Positions 1 through 14,152 of a stretch of DNA of 64,000 bases are shown here, one piece after another. The stretch spans positions 279,956 to 343,955 of the forward strand of contig NW_027327629.1 of assembly GCF_047675955.1 (NCBI RefSeq). The letters run 5' to 3'. Both the position numbers and the translations under genes were made by a program. The DNA is from Chlorocebus sabaeus. Lineage: Eukaryota; Chordata; Mammalia; Primates; Cercopithecidae. The notes under the pieces were generated by a model. It saw nothing but the letters and a program-made list of their open reading frames with translations. It was not told the origin of the DNA and searched no databases. Position 1 is the first letter of the stretch; every line of letters starts with the position of its first letter.

Positions 1-1094
1 TTCTTGAAGGGAAAGCTGTAAATCAGTAACATGAATTAACAGAACACAAAGCAGTTTCTCAGAATGCTTCTTTTCATTTTTTAACTTAGGATATTTCCTT
101 TTTCATCGTAGCTCTCTATGGGCTTCCAAATATCACTTTGCAAATTCCACAAGAACAGTGTTAGCGAAAGGCTTCTGAAGGGGAAAGCTGTAACTATGTG
201 AGGTGAACTATCAGAACACAAAGCAGTTTCTCAGCAAGCTTCCTTCCAGTTTTTAACGGAAGATATTTCCTTCTTCACCATAGCCCTCTATGGACTTCCA
301 AATATCACTTTAGAAATTCCACAAGAACAGCCTTAGCGAAAGGCTTCTTGAGGAAAAAGCTGTAACTCTGTGAGATGAATTAACAGAACACAAAGCAGTT
401 TCTCAGAAAGTTTCTTTTCAGTTTTTATCTTAGGATAAATCCTTTTTCACAATAGCCCTCTATGGGCTTCAAAATATCACTATGCAAATTGCTCAAGAAC
501 AGTGTCAGCAAAAGAATTCTTGAGGGCAAAGCTGTAACTCTGTGAGAAGAAATCACAGAACACAAAGCAGTTTCTCAGAAAGCTTCTTTCCAGTTTTTCA
601 CGGAAGACATTTCCTTTTTCACTGTAGCCCTCTATGGGCTTCCAAATATCACTTTGCTAATTCCACAAGAACAGCCTTAGCGATAGGCTTCTTGAGGGGA
701 AAGATATAATTCTGTGAGATGAATTAACAGAACACAAAGAAGTTTCTCAGACGGCTTCTTTCCAGTTTTTAACTGAAGATATTTCCTTTTTCAAAATAGC
801 CCTCTATGGGCTTCCAAATATCACTTTGCAAATTCCAAAGGAACAGCCCTAGCAAAAGGCTTCTTGAAGGGAAAGCTGTAACTCTGTGAGATGAACTAAC
901 AGAACACAAAGCAGTTTCTCAGAAAGCTTCCTTCCAGTTTTTAACGGAAGATATTTCCTTTTTCACCTCAGCCCTCTGTGGGCTTCCAAATATCACTTTG
1001 CAAATTCCACAGGAACAGCCTTAGCGAAAGACTTCTTGAGGGGAAAGCTGTAACTCTGTGACATGAATTAGCAGAACACAAAGCAGTTTCTCAG

Positions 1095-3050
1095 AAAGCT
1101 TCTTTTCAGTTTTTATCTTAGGATATTTCCATTTTCACCATAGTCCTCTATGGGCTTCCAAATATCACTTTGCAAATCCCACAAGAACAGCCTTAGCGAC
1201 AGGTTTCTTGAGTGCAAAGCTGTTACGAGGTGAGATGTCATCCACGAACACACGGCAGTTTCTCAGAAAGCATTTTTCAAGTTTTTAACGGTAGATATTT
1301 CCTTTTTCACCGTAGCCCTCTATGGGCTTCGAAATATCACTTTGCAAATTTCACAAGAGCAGCCTTAGTGAACGGATTCTTGAGGGTAAAGCTGTACCTC
1401 AGTGAGATGAACTAACAGAACACAAAGCATTGTCTCAGAAAGCTTCTTTTCGGTTTTTATCTTAGGATATTTCCATTTTCACCATAGCCCTCTATGGGCT
1501 TCCAAATATCACTTTGCAAATTCCACAAGAACAGTCTTAGCAGAAGGCTTGTGGAGGAGAAAGCTCTAACTCTGTGAGATGAATTAACAGAACACAAATC
1601 AGTTTCTAAGAAAGCTTCTTTCCAGTTTTTACGGAAGATATTTCCTTTTACACCATAGCCCCCTAGGGGCTTCAAAATATCACTTTGCAAATCCCACAAG
1701 AACAGTCTTAGCGAAGGGATTATTGAGGAGCGAGCTGTAAGTCTCTGAGATGAATTAACAGAACACAAAGCAGTTTCTCAGAAAGCCTCTTTCCAGGTTT
1801 TAACTGAATATATTTCCTTTTTCACCATAGCCCTCTATGGTCTTCCAAATATCATTTTGCAAATCACACAGTAACAGTCCTAGCTAAAGGCTTCTGGAAG
1901 GGATAGCTGTAACCCTGTGAGATGAAATAACAGAACACAAAGCAGTTTCTCAGAAAGCTTCTTTCCAGTTTTTAACTGAAGATATTTCCTTTTTCACCGT
2001 AGTCCTCTAAGGGCTTTCAAATATCTCTTTGCAAATCCCACAAGAACAGTCTCAGTGAAAGGCTTCTTGAGGAGAAAGCTGTAACGCGGTGAGATGTATT
2101 ACACGAACACACGGCAGTTTCTCAGAAAGCTTCTTTCCAGTTTTTAACGGAAGATATTTCCTTTTTCCCCGTAGCACTCTATGGCCTTCCAAATATCACC
2201 TTGAAAATTCCACAAGAGCAGTCTTAGGGAAAGGCTTCTGGAGGGGAAAGCTGTAACTCTGTGAGATGAATTAACAGAACACAAGGCAGTATCTCAGAAA
2301 GCTTCTATCCAGTTTTTAACTGAAGATGTTTCCTTATTCACCATAGCCATCTATGGGCTTCCAAATATCTCACTTCAAATCCCACAAGACCAGTCTTAGC
2401 GCAAGGCTTCTTGAGGGGAATGCAGCAACTCGGTGAGGTGTATTAACAGAACAAACAGCAGTTTGTCAAAAAGCTTCTTTCCACTCTTTAACGGAAGATA
2501 TTTCCTTTTTCACCATAGCCCTCTAGGGGCTTCCAAATATCACTTTGAAAATCCCACTAGAACAGTCTTAGCGAAAGTCTTCCTGAGGGGAAAGCTGTAA
2601 TTTGGGGAGATGTATTATCAGAACACACGGCAATTTTTCAGAAAGTTTCTTTCCAGTTTTTAACGGAAGATATTTTCTTTTTCACCATAGACCTCTATGG
2701 GTTTCCTAATATCACTTTGCAAATTTCACAAGAACAGTCTTAGTGAACGGCTTCCTGAGGGGAAAGCTGAAACTCTGTGAGGTGAACTAACAGAACAGAA
2801 AGCAGTTTCTCAGAGAGCTTCTTTTCGGATTTTATTGGAAGATATTTCCTTTCTCACCATAGCCCTCTACGGGCTTCCAAATATCATTTCGCAAATTCCA
2901 CAAGAACAGTCTTAGCGAAAGACTTCTTGAGGGGAAAGCTGTAACTCTGTGAGATGACTTAACAGAACACAAAGCAGTTTCTCAGAAAGCTTCTTTCCAG
3001 TTTAAACTGAAGATATTTCCTTTTTCACCATAGCCCTCAATGGGCTTTCT
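1095..3050 (-). repeat. Diverged multi-monomer block, paralogous to 14153-15935
   Basis: About 11 monomers share private variants, in the same order, with the block at 14153-15935. Examples are the cacgaacacacgg plus gcatttttcaag monomer, the gtggaggagaaag monomer (1551 versus 14781) and the gatgacttaac monomer (2953 versus 15839). The offset changes from 13058 to 13230 to 12886, in steps of about one and two monomers. Single monomers were therefore gained or lost after the block duplicated. Identity is moderate, so this is an old event within the array. Confidence 0.75.
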
Positions 3051-4489
3051 AATATCACTTTGCAAATTCCACAACAACAGCCTTAGCGAAAGGCTTCTTG
3101 AGGTGAAAGCTGTAAATCTGAGTTGAATTAACAGAACACAAAGCAGTTTCTCAGAAAGCTTCTTTTCAGTTTTTATCTTAGGATATTTCCTTTTTCACCA
3201 TAGCCCTCCTTGGGTTTCCAAATATGACTTTTCAAATCCGACAAGAACAGTCTTAGCGAAAGGCCTCTTGAGGGGAAAGCTGTAACTCTGAGAGATGAAT
3301 TAACAAAACACAAAGGAGTTTCTCTGAAAGCTTCTTTCCACTTTTTAACTGAAGATATTTCCTTTTTCTCCATAGCCCTCTATGGGCTTCCAAATATCAC
3401 TTTGCAAATTCCACAAGAACAGTCTTAGTGAAAGGCTTCTGGAGGGGAAGCTGTAACTCTGGGAGATGAATTAACAGAACACAAAGGAGTTTTTGAATAA
3501 GCTTCTTTTCAGTTTTTATCTTAGGACATTTATTTTTTCACCATAGCCCTCTATTGGCTTCCAAATATCACTTTGAAAATTTCACAACAACAGTTTTAGC
3601 GAAAGGCTTCTTGAGGGGAGGGCTGTAAATCTGTGAGTTGAATTAACAGAACACAAAGCAGTTTCTCAGAAATATTTTTTCAAGTTTTTAACGGAAGAAA
3701 TTTCCTTTTTCACCATAGCCCTCTGTGGACTTCCAAATATTACTTTGCAAATCCCACAAGAACAATCCTAGCGAAAGTCTTTTTGAGGGGAAAGCTGTAA
3801 CTAGGTAAGGTGCATTAAGAGAACTCATGGCAGTTTCTCAGAAAGCTTATTTCCAGTTTTTAACTGAAGATATTTCCTTTTTGCCCATAGCCCTCTATGG
3901 GATTCCAAATATCACTTTGCAAATTCCACAAGAAGAGTCTTAGTGATCGGTTTCTTGAGGGGAAAGCTGTAACTCTGTGAGATGAATTAAAAGAACACAA
4001 AGCAGTTTCTCAAAAAGCTTTTTTCCAGTTTTTAACGAAAGATAATTCCTTTTTCACCATAGACCTCTACGGGCTTCCAAATATCACTTTGAAAATTCCA
4101 CAAGAAGAGTCTTAGGGAAAGGCTTCTGGAGGGGAAAGCTGTAACTCTGTGAGATGAGTTAACAGAACACAAAGTAGTTTCTCTGAAAGCCTTTTCCACT
4201 TTTTAACGTAAGATACTTCCTTTTTCACCATAGCCCTCGATGGGCTTCCAAATATCACTTAGAAAATACCACAAGAACAGTCTTATGGAGTGTCTTCTTG
4301 AGGGGAAAGCTGAAACTCTGTGAGATGAATTAACAGAACACAAAGCAGTTTCTCAGAAAACTTCTATACAGTTTTTAACTGAAGATACTCCCTTTTTCAC
4401 CATAGCCCTGTAAGGGCTTAAAAATATCACTCTGCATATTCCACAAGAACAGTCTTAGGGAAAGGCTTCTTGAGGGGAAAGCTGTAACT

Positions 4490-5355
4490 CTGTGAGATGA
4501 ATTAACAGAACACAAACCATTTTCTCAGAAATATTCTTTCCAATTTTTAACGGAAGCTATTTCCTTTTTCACCATAGCACCCTATGGGCTTCCAAATATC
4601 ACTTTGCAAATTCCACAAGAACAGTCTTAGCGAAAGGCTTCTGTAGGGGAAAACTCTAAGTCTGTGACATGAATTAACAGAGCACAAAGTAGTTTGTAAG
4701 AAAGATTCTTTCCAGTTTTTGTCTTAGGATATTTCTTTTTTCACCATAGCCCTGTTTGGGCTTCTAAGTATCTCTTTCCAATTTCCACAAAAAGTGTCTT
4801 AAGGAAAGACTTCTTGAGGGGAAAGGTGGAACTCTGTGAGGTGAATTAAGAGAACACAAAGGAGTTTCTCAGAATGCCTCTTTCTAGTTTTTAAAGGAAG
4901 ATATTTCCTTTTTCACCATAGCCCCCTATGGGCTTCCAAATATCACTTTGCAAATTCCACAAAAATTGTCTTAAGGAAGGGCTACTTGAGAGGAAAGCTG
5001 TAACGCTGTGAGATCAAATAACAGAACACAAAGCAGTTTCTCAGAAAGCCTCTTTCCAGTTTTTAACGGAAGATACTTCCTTCTTCATCATAGCCCTCTA
5101 TGGTCTTCCAAATATCGCTTTGCAAATTCCATAAGAACAGTCTTAGCGAAAGTCTTCTTGAGCGGAAAGCTGTAACTCTGTGAGATGAATTAACAGAACA
5201 CAAAGCAGTTTCTCAGAAAGCTTCTTTTAAGTTTTTATCTTAGGATATTTCCTTTTCCACCATAAAGCTCTATGGGCTTCCAAATATCACTTTGCAAATT
5301 TCACAAGAACAGTCTTAGCGAAAGTGTCCTGGAGGGGAAAGCTGTAAATCTGTGA
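4490..5355 (-). repeat. Five-monomer block, first copy (second at 6036-6901)
   Basis: Five consecutive monomers recur 1546 bp downstream, a nine-monomer offset. Shared private features include the aatattctttccaa monomer, the tgacatgaattaacagagc / agtttgtaagaaag monomer (4691 versus 6237), the aagagaacacaaaggag monomer and the gtcctggagg monomer. The copies have diverged by several per cent. This indicates a local nine-monomer amplification that did not spread. Confidence 0.8.
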
Positions 5356-6035
5356 GCTGAATTAACAGAGTACAAAATAATTTTTCAGAAAGCTTCTTTT
5401 CAGTTTTTGTCTTAGGATATTTCCTTTTTCACCATAGCCCTCTATGGGATACTAAGTATCACTATCCAATTTCCACAAAATCAGTTTTAGCGAAAGGCTT
5501 CTTGAAGGGAAAGCTGTAACTCTGTGACATGAACTAACAGAATACAAAGCAGTTTCTCAGAAAGCTTCTTTCCAGTTTTTAACGGAAGGTATTTCCTTTT
5601 CCACCATAGCCCTTTTAGGGCTTCCAAATATCACTTTGAAAATTCCTCCAGAACTGTCTTATCGAAAGGCTTCTTGAGTAGAAAGCTCTAACTCTGTGAG
5701 ATGAATTAGCAGAACACAACGTAGTTTCTCAGAAAGCTTCTTTCAAGTTTTTAACTGAAGATATTTCCTTTTTCACCATAGCCCTCTATGGGCTTCCAAA
5801 TATCACTTTGCAAATTCCACAAGAACAGTCTTAGCGAAAGGAATCTTGAGGGAAAGCTGTAACTCTGTCAGATGAATTAACTTAAAACCACGCTGTTTCT
5901 CTGAAAGCTACTTTCCAGTTTTCAACTGAAGGTATTCCCTTTTTCAACATAGACCTCTATGGGCTTCCAAATATCACTTTGCAAATTCCACAAGAACAGT
6001 GTTAGTGAAAGGCTTCTAGAGGGGAAAGCTGTAAC

Positions 6036-6901
6036 TGTGTGAGATGAATTAACAGAACACAAACCAGTTTCTCAGAAATATTCTTTCCAATTTTTAACGG
6101 AAGATATTTCCTTTTTCACCATAGAACTCTACGGCCTCCAAATATCACTTTGCAAATTCCACAAGAACAGTCTTAGCGAAAGACTTCTGCAGGGGAAAGC
6201 TCTAAGTCTGTGACATGAATTAACAGAGCACAAAGTAGTTTGTAAGAAAGATTCTTTTCAGTTTTTGTCTTAGGATATTTCTTTTTTCACCGTGGCCCTC
6301 TATGGGCTGCTACGTATCCCTTTCCATTTTCCACAAAAACTGTCTTAAGGAAAGGCTTCTTGAGGGGAAATGTGTGACTCTGTGAGTTGAATTAAGAGAA
6401 CACAAAGGAGTTTCTCAGAATGCCTCTTTCCAGCTTTTAACGGAAGATTTTTCCTTTTTCACCGTAGCCCTCTATGGGCTTCCAAATATCACTTTGCAAA
6501 TTCCACAAAAACTGTCTTAGCGAAAGACTACTTGAGAGGAAAGCTGTAACTCTGTGAGATGAAATAACAGAACACAAAGCAGTTTCTCAGAAAGCCTCTT
6601 TCCAGTTTTTAACGGAAGATATTTACTTCTTCACCATAGCCCTCTATGGTCTTCCAGATATCGCGTTGCAAATGCCATAAGAACAGACTTAGCGAAAGGC
6701 TTCTTGAGCGAAAAGCTGTAACTGTGTGAGATGAATTAACAGAACACAAAGCAGTTTCTCAGAAAGCTTCTTTTAAGTTTTTATCATAGGATATTTCCTT
6801 TTCCACGATAGAGCTCTATGGGCTTCCAAATATCACTTTGCAAATTCCACAAGAACTGTCTTAGCGAAAGGGTCCTGGAGGGGAAAGCTGTAAATCTGTG
6901 A
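6036..6901 (-). repeat. Five-monomer block, second copy (first at 4490-5355)
   Basis: Partner of the block at 4490-5355, nine monomers downstream. It carries the same ordered set of private variants, and the similarity ends just after the gtcctggaggggaaag segment. Confidence 0.8.
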
Positions 6902-7059
6902 GATGAATTAACAGAACACAAAGCAGTTTCTCAGAAAGCTTCTATCCAGTTTTTAACGGAAGATATGTCCTTTTTCACCGTAGCCCTCTATGGGCTTCCA
7001 AATATCACTTTGCAAATTCAACAAGAACAGTCTTAGCGAAAGGCTTCTGGAGGGATAAG

Positions 7060-7575
7060 CTGTAACTCTGTGACATGAATTAACAGAACACAAAGCAGTT
7101 TCTCAGAAAGCTTCTTTTTAGTTTTTATCTTAGGATATTTCCTTTTTCAGCAAAGCCCTCAATGGGCTTCCAAATATCACTTTGCAAAATCCACAAAAAC
7201 AGTCTTATCGAAAGGCTTCTTGAGGGAAAAGCTGTAACTCTGTGAGATGAATTAACAGAACTCAAAGCAGTTTCTCAGAAATCTTCTTTACAGTTTTTAA
7301 CGGAATATATTTATTTTTTCACCGTAGCCATTTATAGGCCTCCAAATATCACTTTGCAAATTCCACAAGAACAGTCTTTGCGAAGGGCTTCTTGAGGGGA
7401 AAGCTGTAACTCTGTGAGTTGATTTAACAGAAAACAAAGCAGTTTCTAAGAGAGCTTCTTTTCAGTTTTTATCTTAGGGTATTTCCTTTTTCACCATAGC
7501 CCTCTAAGGGCTTCAAAATATCACTTTGCAAATTCCACAAGATCAGTCTCAGCCAAAGACTTGTGGAGGGGAAAG
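7060..7575 (-). repeat. Three-monomer tandem duplication, copy 1
   Basis: A 516-bp unit is followed directly by a second copy. Both share cttctttttag, cagcaaagccctcaatgg, acggaatatatttatt and cttagggtattt in the same order (7111 versus 7627). A few substitutions and one 2-bp deletion separate the copies. The exact edges are uncertain by about 30 bp, because neighbouring monomers resemble each other. Confidence 0.8.
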
Positions 7576-8090
7576 CTGTAACTCAGTGAGATGAATTAGC
7601 AGAACACAAAGCAGTTTCTCAGAAAGCTTCTTTTTAGTTTTTATCTTAGGATATTTCCTTTTTCAGCAAAGCCCTCAATGGGCTTCCAAATATCACTTTG
7701 CAAAATCCACAAAAACAGTCTTATCGAAAGGCTTCTTGAGGGAAAAGCTGTAACTCTTGAGATGAATTAACAGAACTCAAAACAGTTTCTCAGAAATCTT
7801 CTTTCCAGTTTTTAACGGAATATATTTATTTTTTCACCGTAGCCATTTATGGGCCTCCAAATATCACTTTGCAAATTCCACAAGAACAGTCTTTGCGAAA
7901 GGCTTCTTGAGGGGAAAGCTGTAACTCTGTGAGTTGATTTAACAGAAAACAAAACAGTTTCTCAGAGAGCTTCTTTTCAGTTTTTATCTTAGGGTATTTA
8001 ATTTTTCACCATAGCCCTCTAAGGGCTTTGAAATATCACTTTGCAAATACCACAAGAACAGTCTTAGCCAAAGACTTCTGGAGGGGAAAG
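7576..8090 (-). repeat. Three-monomer tandem duplication, copy 2
   Basis: Second copy of the 516-bp, three-monomer unit. It ends near the agccaaagacttctgg segment, which matches agccaaagacttgtgg at the end of copy 1. Confidence 0.8.
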
Positions 8091-11000
8091 CTGTAACTCT
8101 GTGAGATGAATTAACAGAACACAAAGCAGTTTCTCAGAAATCTTCTTTCCAGTTTTTAACCGAAGATATTTCCTTTTTCACCGTAGCCCTCTATGGGCTT
8201 CCAAATATCACTTTGCAAATTCCACAAGAACAGTCTTAGTGAACGGCTTCTTGAGGGGAAAGCTGTAAATCGGTGAGATGAACTAACAGAACACAAAGCA
8301 GTTTCTCAGAAATCTTCTTTCCAGTTTTTATCTTAGGATGTTTCCTTTTTCACCATAGCCCTCTATGGGTTTCCAAATATCACTATGCAAATCCCACAGG
8401 AACAGTCTGAGCGAAAGGCTTCTTGTGGAGAAAGCTGTAACTCCATGAGATATATTAACAGAACACGCGGCAGTTTCTCAGAGTGCTTCTTTCTAGTTTT
8501 TAAAAGAAGATATTTCCTTTTTCACCATAGCCCAATAAGGGCTTCCAAATATCACTTTGAAAATTTCACTAGAACAGTCTTACTGAATGGCTTCTTGAGA
8601 GGAAAGTGGTAACACTGTGAGATTAACTAAAAGAACACAAAGCAGTTTCTCAGAAAGCTTCTTCTCTGTTTTTATCTTAGAATATTTCCTTTTTCACCAT
8701 AGCCATCTATGGGCTTCCAATTATCACTTAGCAAATTCCAGAAGAACAGTCTTAGCGGAAGGTGTCTTCAGGGGAATGCTCTAATTCTTTGAGATGAATT
8801 AACAGAACACACAGCAGTTTCTCAGAAAGCTTCTTTTCAGTTTTTAACTGAAGATATTTCCTTTTTCACCGTAGCCCTCTAATGGCTTCCAAATATCACT
8901 TTGCAAATACCACAACAGCAGCCTTAGCGAAAGGCTTCTTGAGGGTAAAGCTGTAACTCTGTGAGTTGAATTAACAGAAAACAAAGCAGTTTCTCAGAAA
9001 GTTTATTTTCAGTTTTTATCTTAGGATATTTACTTTTTCACTATAGTCCTCTAAGGGCTTCCAAATGTCACTTGGTAAATTCCACAAGAACAGTCTTAGT
9101 GAACGGCTCCTTGAGCGGAAAGCTGTAACACTGTGAGATAAACTAAGAGAACAGAAAGCAGTTTCTCAGAAAGGTTCTTTTCAGTTTTTATCTTAGGATA
9201 TTTCCTTTTTCACCATAGCCCTCTGAGGGCTTCTAAATATCACTTTGCAAATTACACAAGAGCAGTCTTAGCGAAAGGCTTCTTGAGGGGAAAGGTGTAA
9301 CTCTTTGAGATGAATTAACAGAACACAAAGCAGTTTCTCAGAATGTTTCTTTTCAGTTTTTAACTGAAGATATTTCCTTTTTCACCATAGCCCACTTTGG
9401 GCTACCAAATATCACTTTGCAAATTCCTAAAGAAGAGTCTTAGTGAAGGGCTTCTGGAGGGGAAATCTGTAACTCTGTGAGATGAACTAACAGAACACAA
9501 AGTAGTTTCTTAGAAATCTTCTTTCCAGTTTTTAACGGAAGATATATCCTTTTTACCATAGCCCCCTAAGGTCTTCCAAATAACACTTTGCAAATTCCAC
9601 AAGAACAGTCTTAGCGAAAGGCTTCCTGAGGGGAAAGTGTGTAACTCTGTGAGATGAATTAACAGAACACATAGCAGCTTCTCAGAAAGTTTCTTTCCAG
9701 TTTTTAACGGAAGATATTTCCTTTTTCACCGTAGCCCTCTATGGGCTTCTAAATATATCTTTGAAAATTCCACAAGAACAGCCTTAGCGAAAGGCTTCAT
9801 GAGGGGAAGGCTGTAACTCTGTGAGATGAATTAGCAGAACACAAAGCAGTTTCTCAGAAAGCTTCTTTACAGTTTTTAACTGAAGATATTTCCTTTCTCA
9901 CCATTGCCCTCTAGGCTTCCAAATATCACCTTGCAAATTCCACTGGAACAGTCTTACCAAAAGGCTTCCTGAATGGAAAGCTGTAACTCTGTGAGATGAA
10001 TTAACATAACACAAAGTAGTTTGTAAAAAAGCTTCTCTTCAGTTTTTATCTTAGGATATTTCCTTTTCCACCATAGCCCTCTATGGGCCTCCAAATATCA
10101 CTTTGCAAATTCCACAAGAACAGTCTTAGCGAAAGGGTTCTGGAGGGCAAAGCTAAAACACTGTGAGATGAATTAAGAGAACACAAAGCAGATTCTCAAA
10201 AAACCTTCTTTTCAGATTTTATCGCAGGATATTTCCTTTTTCACCAGAGCGCTCTATGGTCTTCCACATATCACTTTGCAAATTCCACAAGAACAGTCTT
10301 AGTGGAAGGCTTTCTGAGGCGAAAGCTGTAGCACTGTGAGATCTATTAACAGATCAAAAAGCGGTTTCTCAGAAAGGTTCTTTCCAGTTTTTAACTGAAG
10401 ATATTTCCTTTTTCACCATAGCCCTCTATGGGCTTCCAAATATCACTTTGCAAATTCCACAAGAACAGTCTTAGGGAAAGGCTTCTTGAGGGGAAAGCTG
10501 TAACTCTGTGAGATGAATTAACAGAACACAAAGCAGTGGCCAGGAAAGCTTCTTTTCGGTTTTTATCTTAGAATATTTCCTTTATCACCGTAGCCCTCTA
10601 TGGGCTTCCAAATATCACTCTTCAAATTCCACAAGAACAGTCCTGGCGAAAGGCGTCTTGAGGGGAAAACTGTAACTCTGTGAGATGAATTAACAAAACG
10701 CAAAGTAGATTGACAAAAAAGCTTCTTTTCATTTTTTATCTTATGATATTTCCTTTTTCAACATAGCCCTCTATAGGCTTTCAAATAACACTTTGCTTAT
10801 TCCACAAGGACAGTCTTAGCGAAAAGCTTCTTCAAGGAAAAGCTAAAACCCTGTGAGATGAATTAAGAGAACACAAAGCAGTTTCACAAAAAGCTTCTTT
10901 TCAGTTTTTATCTTAGGATACTTCCTTTTTCACCATAGCCCCCTATTGTCTTCCAAATATCACTTTGCAAAATTCCACAAGAACAGTCTTAGGGAAAGGA

Positions 11001-12189
11001 TTCTTGAGTTTAATGCTGTAATTCTGTGAGATGAATTAACAGAACCCAAAGCAGTCTCTCAGACACTTCTTTCCAGTTTTTAACTGAAGATATTTCCTTT
11101 TTCACCATAGCCCTCCATGGACTTCCAATTATCACCTTGTAAATTCCAGAAGAACAGTCTTAGCGAAAGACTTCTTTCTGGGAAAGCTGATAATCTGTGA
11201 GATGAATTAACAGAACAGAAAGTCAGTTTCTCAGAAATCTTCTTTTCAGTTTTTATCTTAATATATTACCTTTTTCACCGTAGCCCTCTATGGGCTTCCA
11301 AATATCACTTTGGAAATTCCACAAGAACAGTCTTAGCGAAAGACTTCTTGAGGTGGATGCTGGAACTCTCTGAGATGGATTAACAGAACACAAAGCTGTT
11401 TCTCAGAAGGCTTCTTTCCAGTTTTTAACTGCAGATATTTCCTTTATCAGCATAGCCGTCTAAGGGTTCCAAATATCACTTTGCAAGTTCCACAAGAACA
11501 GTCTTAGTGAAAGACTTCTTGAGGGTAAAGCAGTAACTCTGTGAGATGAATTAACAGAACACAAAACAGTTTCTCAGAAACTTTCTTTCCAGGTTTTAAC
11601 GGAAGATATCTACTTTTACACCATAGCCCTCTATGGGCTTCCAAATATCACGTTGCAAATTCCACAAGAACAGTCTTAGAGAATGGCTTCTGAGAAGAAA
11701 GCTGTAACCCTGTGAGATGAATTAACAGAACACAAAGCAGTTTCTCAGAAAAATTGTTTGTAGTTTTTAATGGAAGATATTTCCTTTTTCACCGTACCCC
11801 TCTATGGACTGCCAACTATCACCTTGCGAATTCCACAGGAACAGACTTAGTGAACGGCTTCTTGACGGGACAGCTGTAACTCTGTGAGATGAATTAAGAG
11901 AACACAATGCAGTTTCTCAGAAAGCTTCTTTATGGTTTTTATCTTAGGATATTTCCTTTTTCGCCATAACCCTGTATGGGCTTCCAAATATCACTTTGTA
12001 AATTCCTCAAGAACAGCCTTAGCGAAAGGCTTCTGGAAGGGAAAGCTGTAACTCTGTGAAATGAAATAAGAGAACACAAAGCAGTTTCTCAGAACGCTTC
12101 TTTCCAGTTTTTAAATGAAGATATTTCCTTTTTAACGAAAGCTCTCTATGGGCTTCCAAATATCACTTTGCAAATTCCACAAGAACAGT

Positions 12190-12865
12190 CTTAGCGAAAG
12201 GCTTTTTGAGGGGAATCCTGTAAGTCGGTGAGATGTATTAACACAACACACGGTAATTTCTCAGAATGCTTCTTTCCAGTTTTTAACGGAAGATATTTCC
12301 TATTTCAGCCTAGTCCTCTATGGGCTTCCAAATATCATTTTGCAATATTCACAAGAACAGTCTTAGTGAACGGATTCTTGAGGGGAAAGCTGTAACTCTG
12401 TGAGATGAACTAACAAAACACAAAGCAGTTTCTCAGAAAGCTTCTTTTTGGTTTTTATCTTAGGATATTTCCATTTTCACCACAGCCCTCTATGGGCTTC
12501 CAAATATCACTTCACAATTTCCACAAGAACAGTCTTAGCGAAAGTCTTCTTGACGGAAAAGCTGTAACTCTGTGAGATGAATTAGTAGAACACAAATCAG
12601 TTTCTCAGAAAGCTTCTTTCAAGTTTTTAATGGAAGATATTTCCTTTTTCACCGTAGCCCTCTATGGGCTTCCAAATATCTCTTTGCAAATCCCACAAGA
12701 ACAGTCCCAGTGAAAGGCTTCTTGAGGAGAAAGCTGTAACTCGGTGAGATGTATTACACGAACACACGGCAGTTTCTCAGAAAGCTCCTTTCCAGTTTCT
12801 AACGGAAGATATTTCCTTTTTCACCATAGCGCTCTATGGGCTTCCAAATATCACCTTCCAAATTT
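12190..12865 (-). repeat. Monomer block paralogous to 15968-16986, shorter copy
   Basis: Four monomers with distinctive variants (gggaatcctgtaagtc, tttgcaatattcac, cacttcacaatttcc, acagtcccagtgaaagg) recur downstream nearly unchanged. The offset is 3778 bp in the first half and 4121 bp in the second. The downstream copy therefore carries two extra monomers (about 16346-16690), or this copy lost them. Confidence 0.85.
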
Positions 12866-14152
12866 CACAAGAACAGCCGTAGCGAAAGGCTTCTTGAAGG
12901 GAAAACTGTAACTCTGTGAGATGAATTAACAGAACACAAAGCAGTTTCACAGAAAGCTTCTTTCCAGTTTTTAACGGAAAATATTTCCTTTTTCACCATA
13001 GCCCTCTATGGGATTCCAAGTATCACTGTGCAAATTCCACAAGAACAGTCTTAGGGAAAGGATTATTGAGGGGAAAGCTGTAATTCTGTGAGATGAATTA
13101 ACAGAACACAAACCAGTTTCTCAGAAAGCTTCTTTCCAGTATTCAACGGAAGATATTTCTTTTTTCACCGTAGCCTTCTATGGGCTTCCAAATATCAGTT
13201 TGCAAATTCCACAAGAAGAGTCTTAGCGAAAGGATTCTTGAAGGAAAAGATGTAACTCTTTGAGATGAATTAACAGAACACAAAGCAGTTTATCAGATAG
13301 CTTCTTTTCTCTTTTTATCTTAGGATATATCCATTTTCACCACAGCCCTCTAAGGGCTTCCAAATATCACTTTGCAAATTCCATAAGAACAGTCTAAGCG
13401 AAAGGCTTATTGAGGGAAAAGATGTAACTCCTTGAGATGAATTAACAGAACACAAAGCAGTATCTCAGAAAGCTTACTTTCAGATTTTAACTGAAGATAT
13501 TTCCTTTTTCACCATAGCCCTCTAGGGATTCCAAATATCACTTTGCAAATTCCACAACAACAACTTTAGCGAAAGGCTTCTTAAGGGGAAAGCTGTAATT
13601 CTGTGAGTTGAATTAACAGAACACAAATCAGTTTCTCAGAAAACATCTTTTCAGTTTTTTTCTTAGGCTATTTCCTTTTTCACCAAAGCCCTCCAGGAGC
13701 TTCCAAATATCACTTTGCAAATTCCACAAGAACAGTCTTAGTGAACGGCTTCTTCAGGGGAATGCTAAACTCTGTGAGATGAATTAACAGAACACAAAGC
13801 AGTTTTTCAGAAAGCTTCTTTTCAGTGTTTATGTTAGGATATTTCCTTTTTCATCATAGCCCTTAGGGGCTTCCAAATTCACTTTGCAAATTCCACAAGA
13901 ACAGTCTTAGCGAAAGGCTTCTTGAGGGGAAAGCTCTAACACTGTGAGATGAATTTAGAGAACACAAAGCAGTTTCTCAGAAATCTTCTTTCCTGTTTTT
14001 AACGCAAGATATTTCCTTTTTTACCTTAGCCCTCTATGGGCTTCCAAATATCACTTTGCAAATTTCACAAGAACAGTCTTAGTGAACGGATTATTGAGGG
14101 GAAGGCTGTAATTCTGTGAGGTGAACTAACAAAACACACAGCATTTTCACAG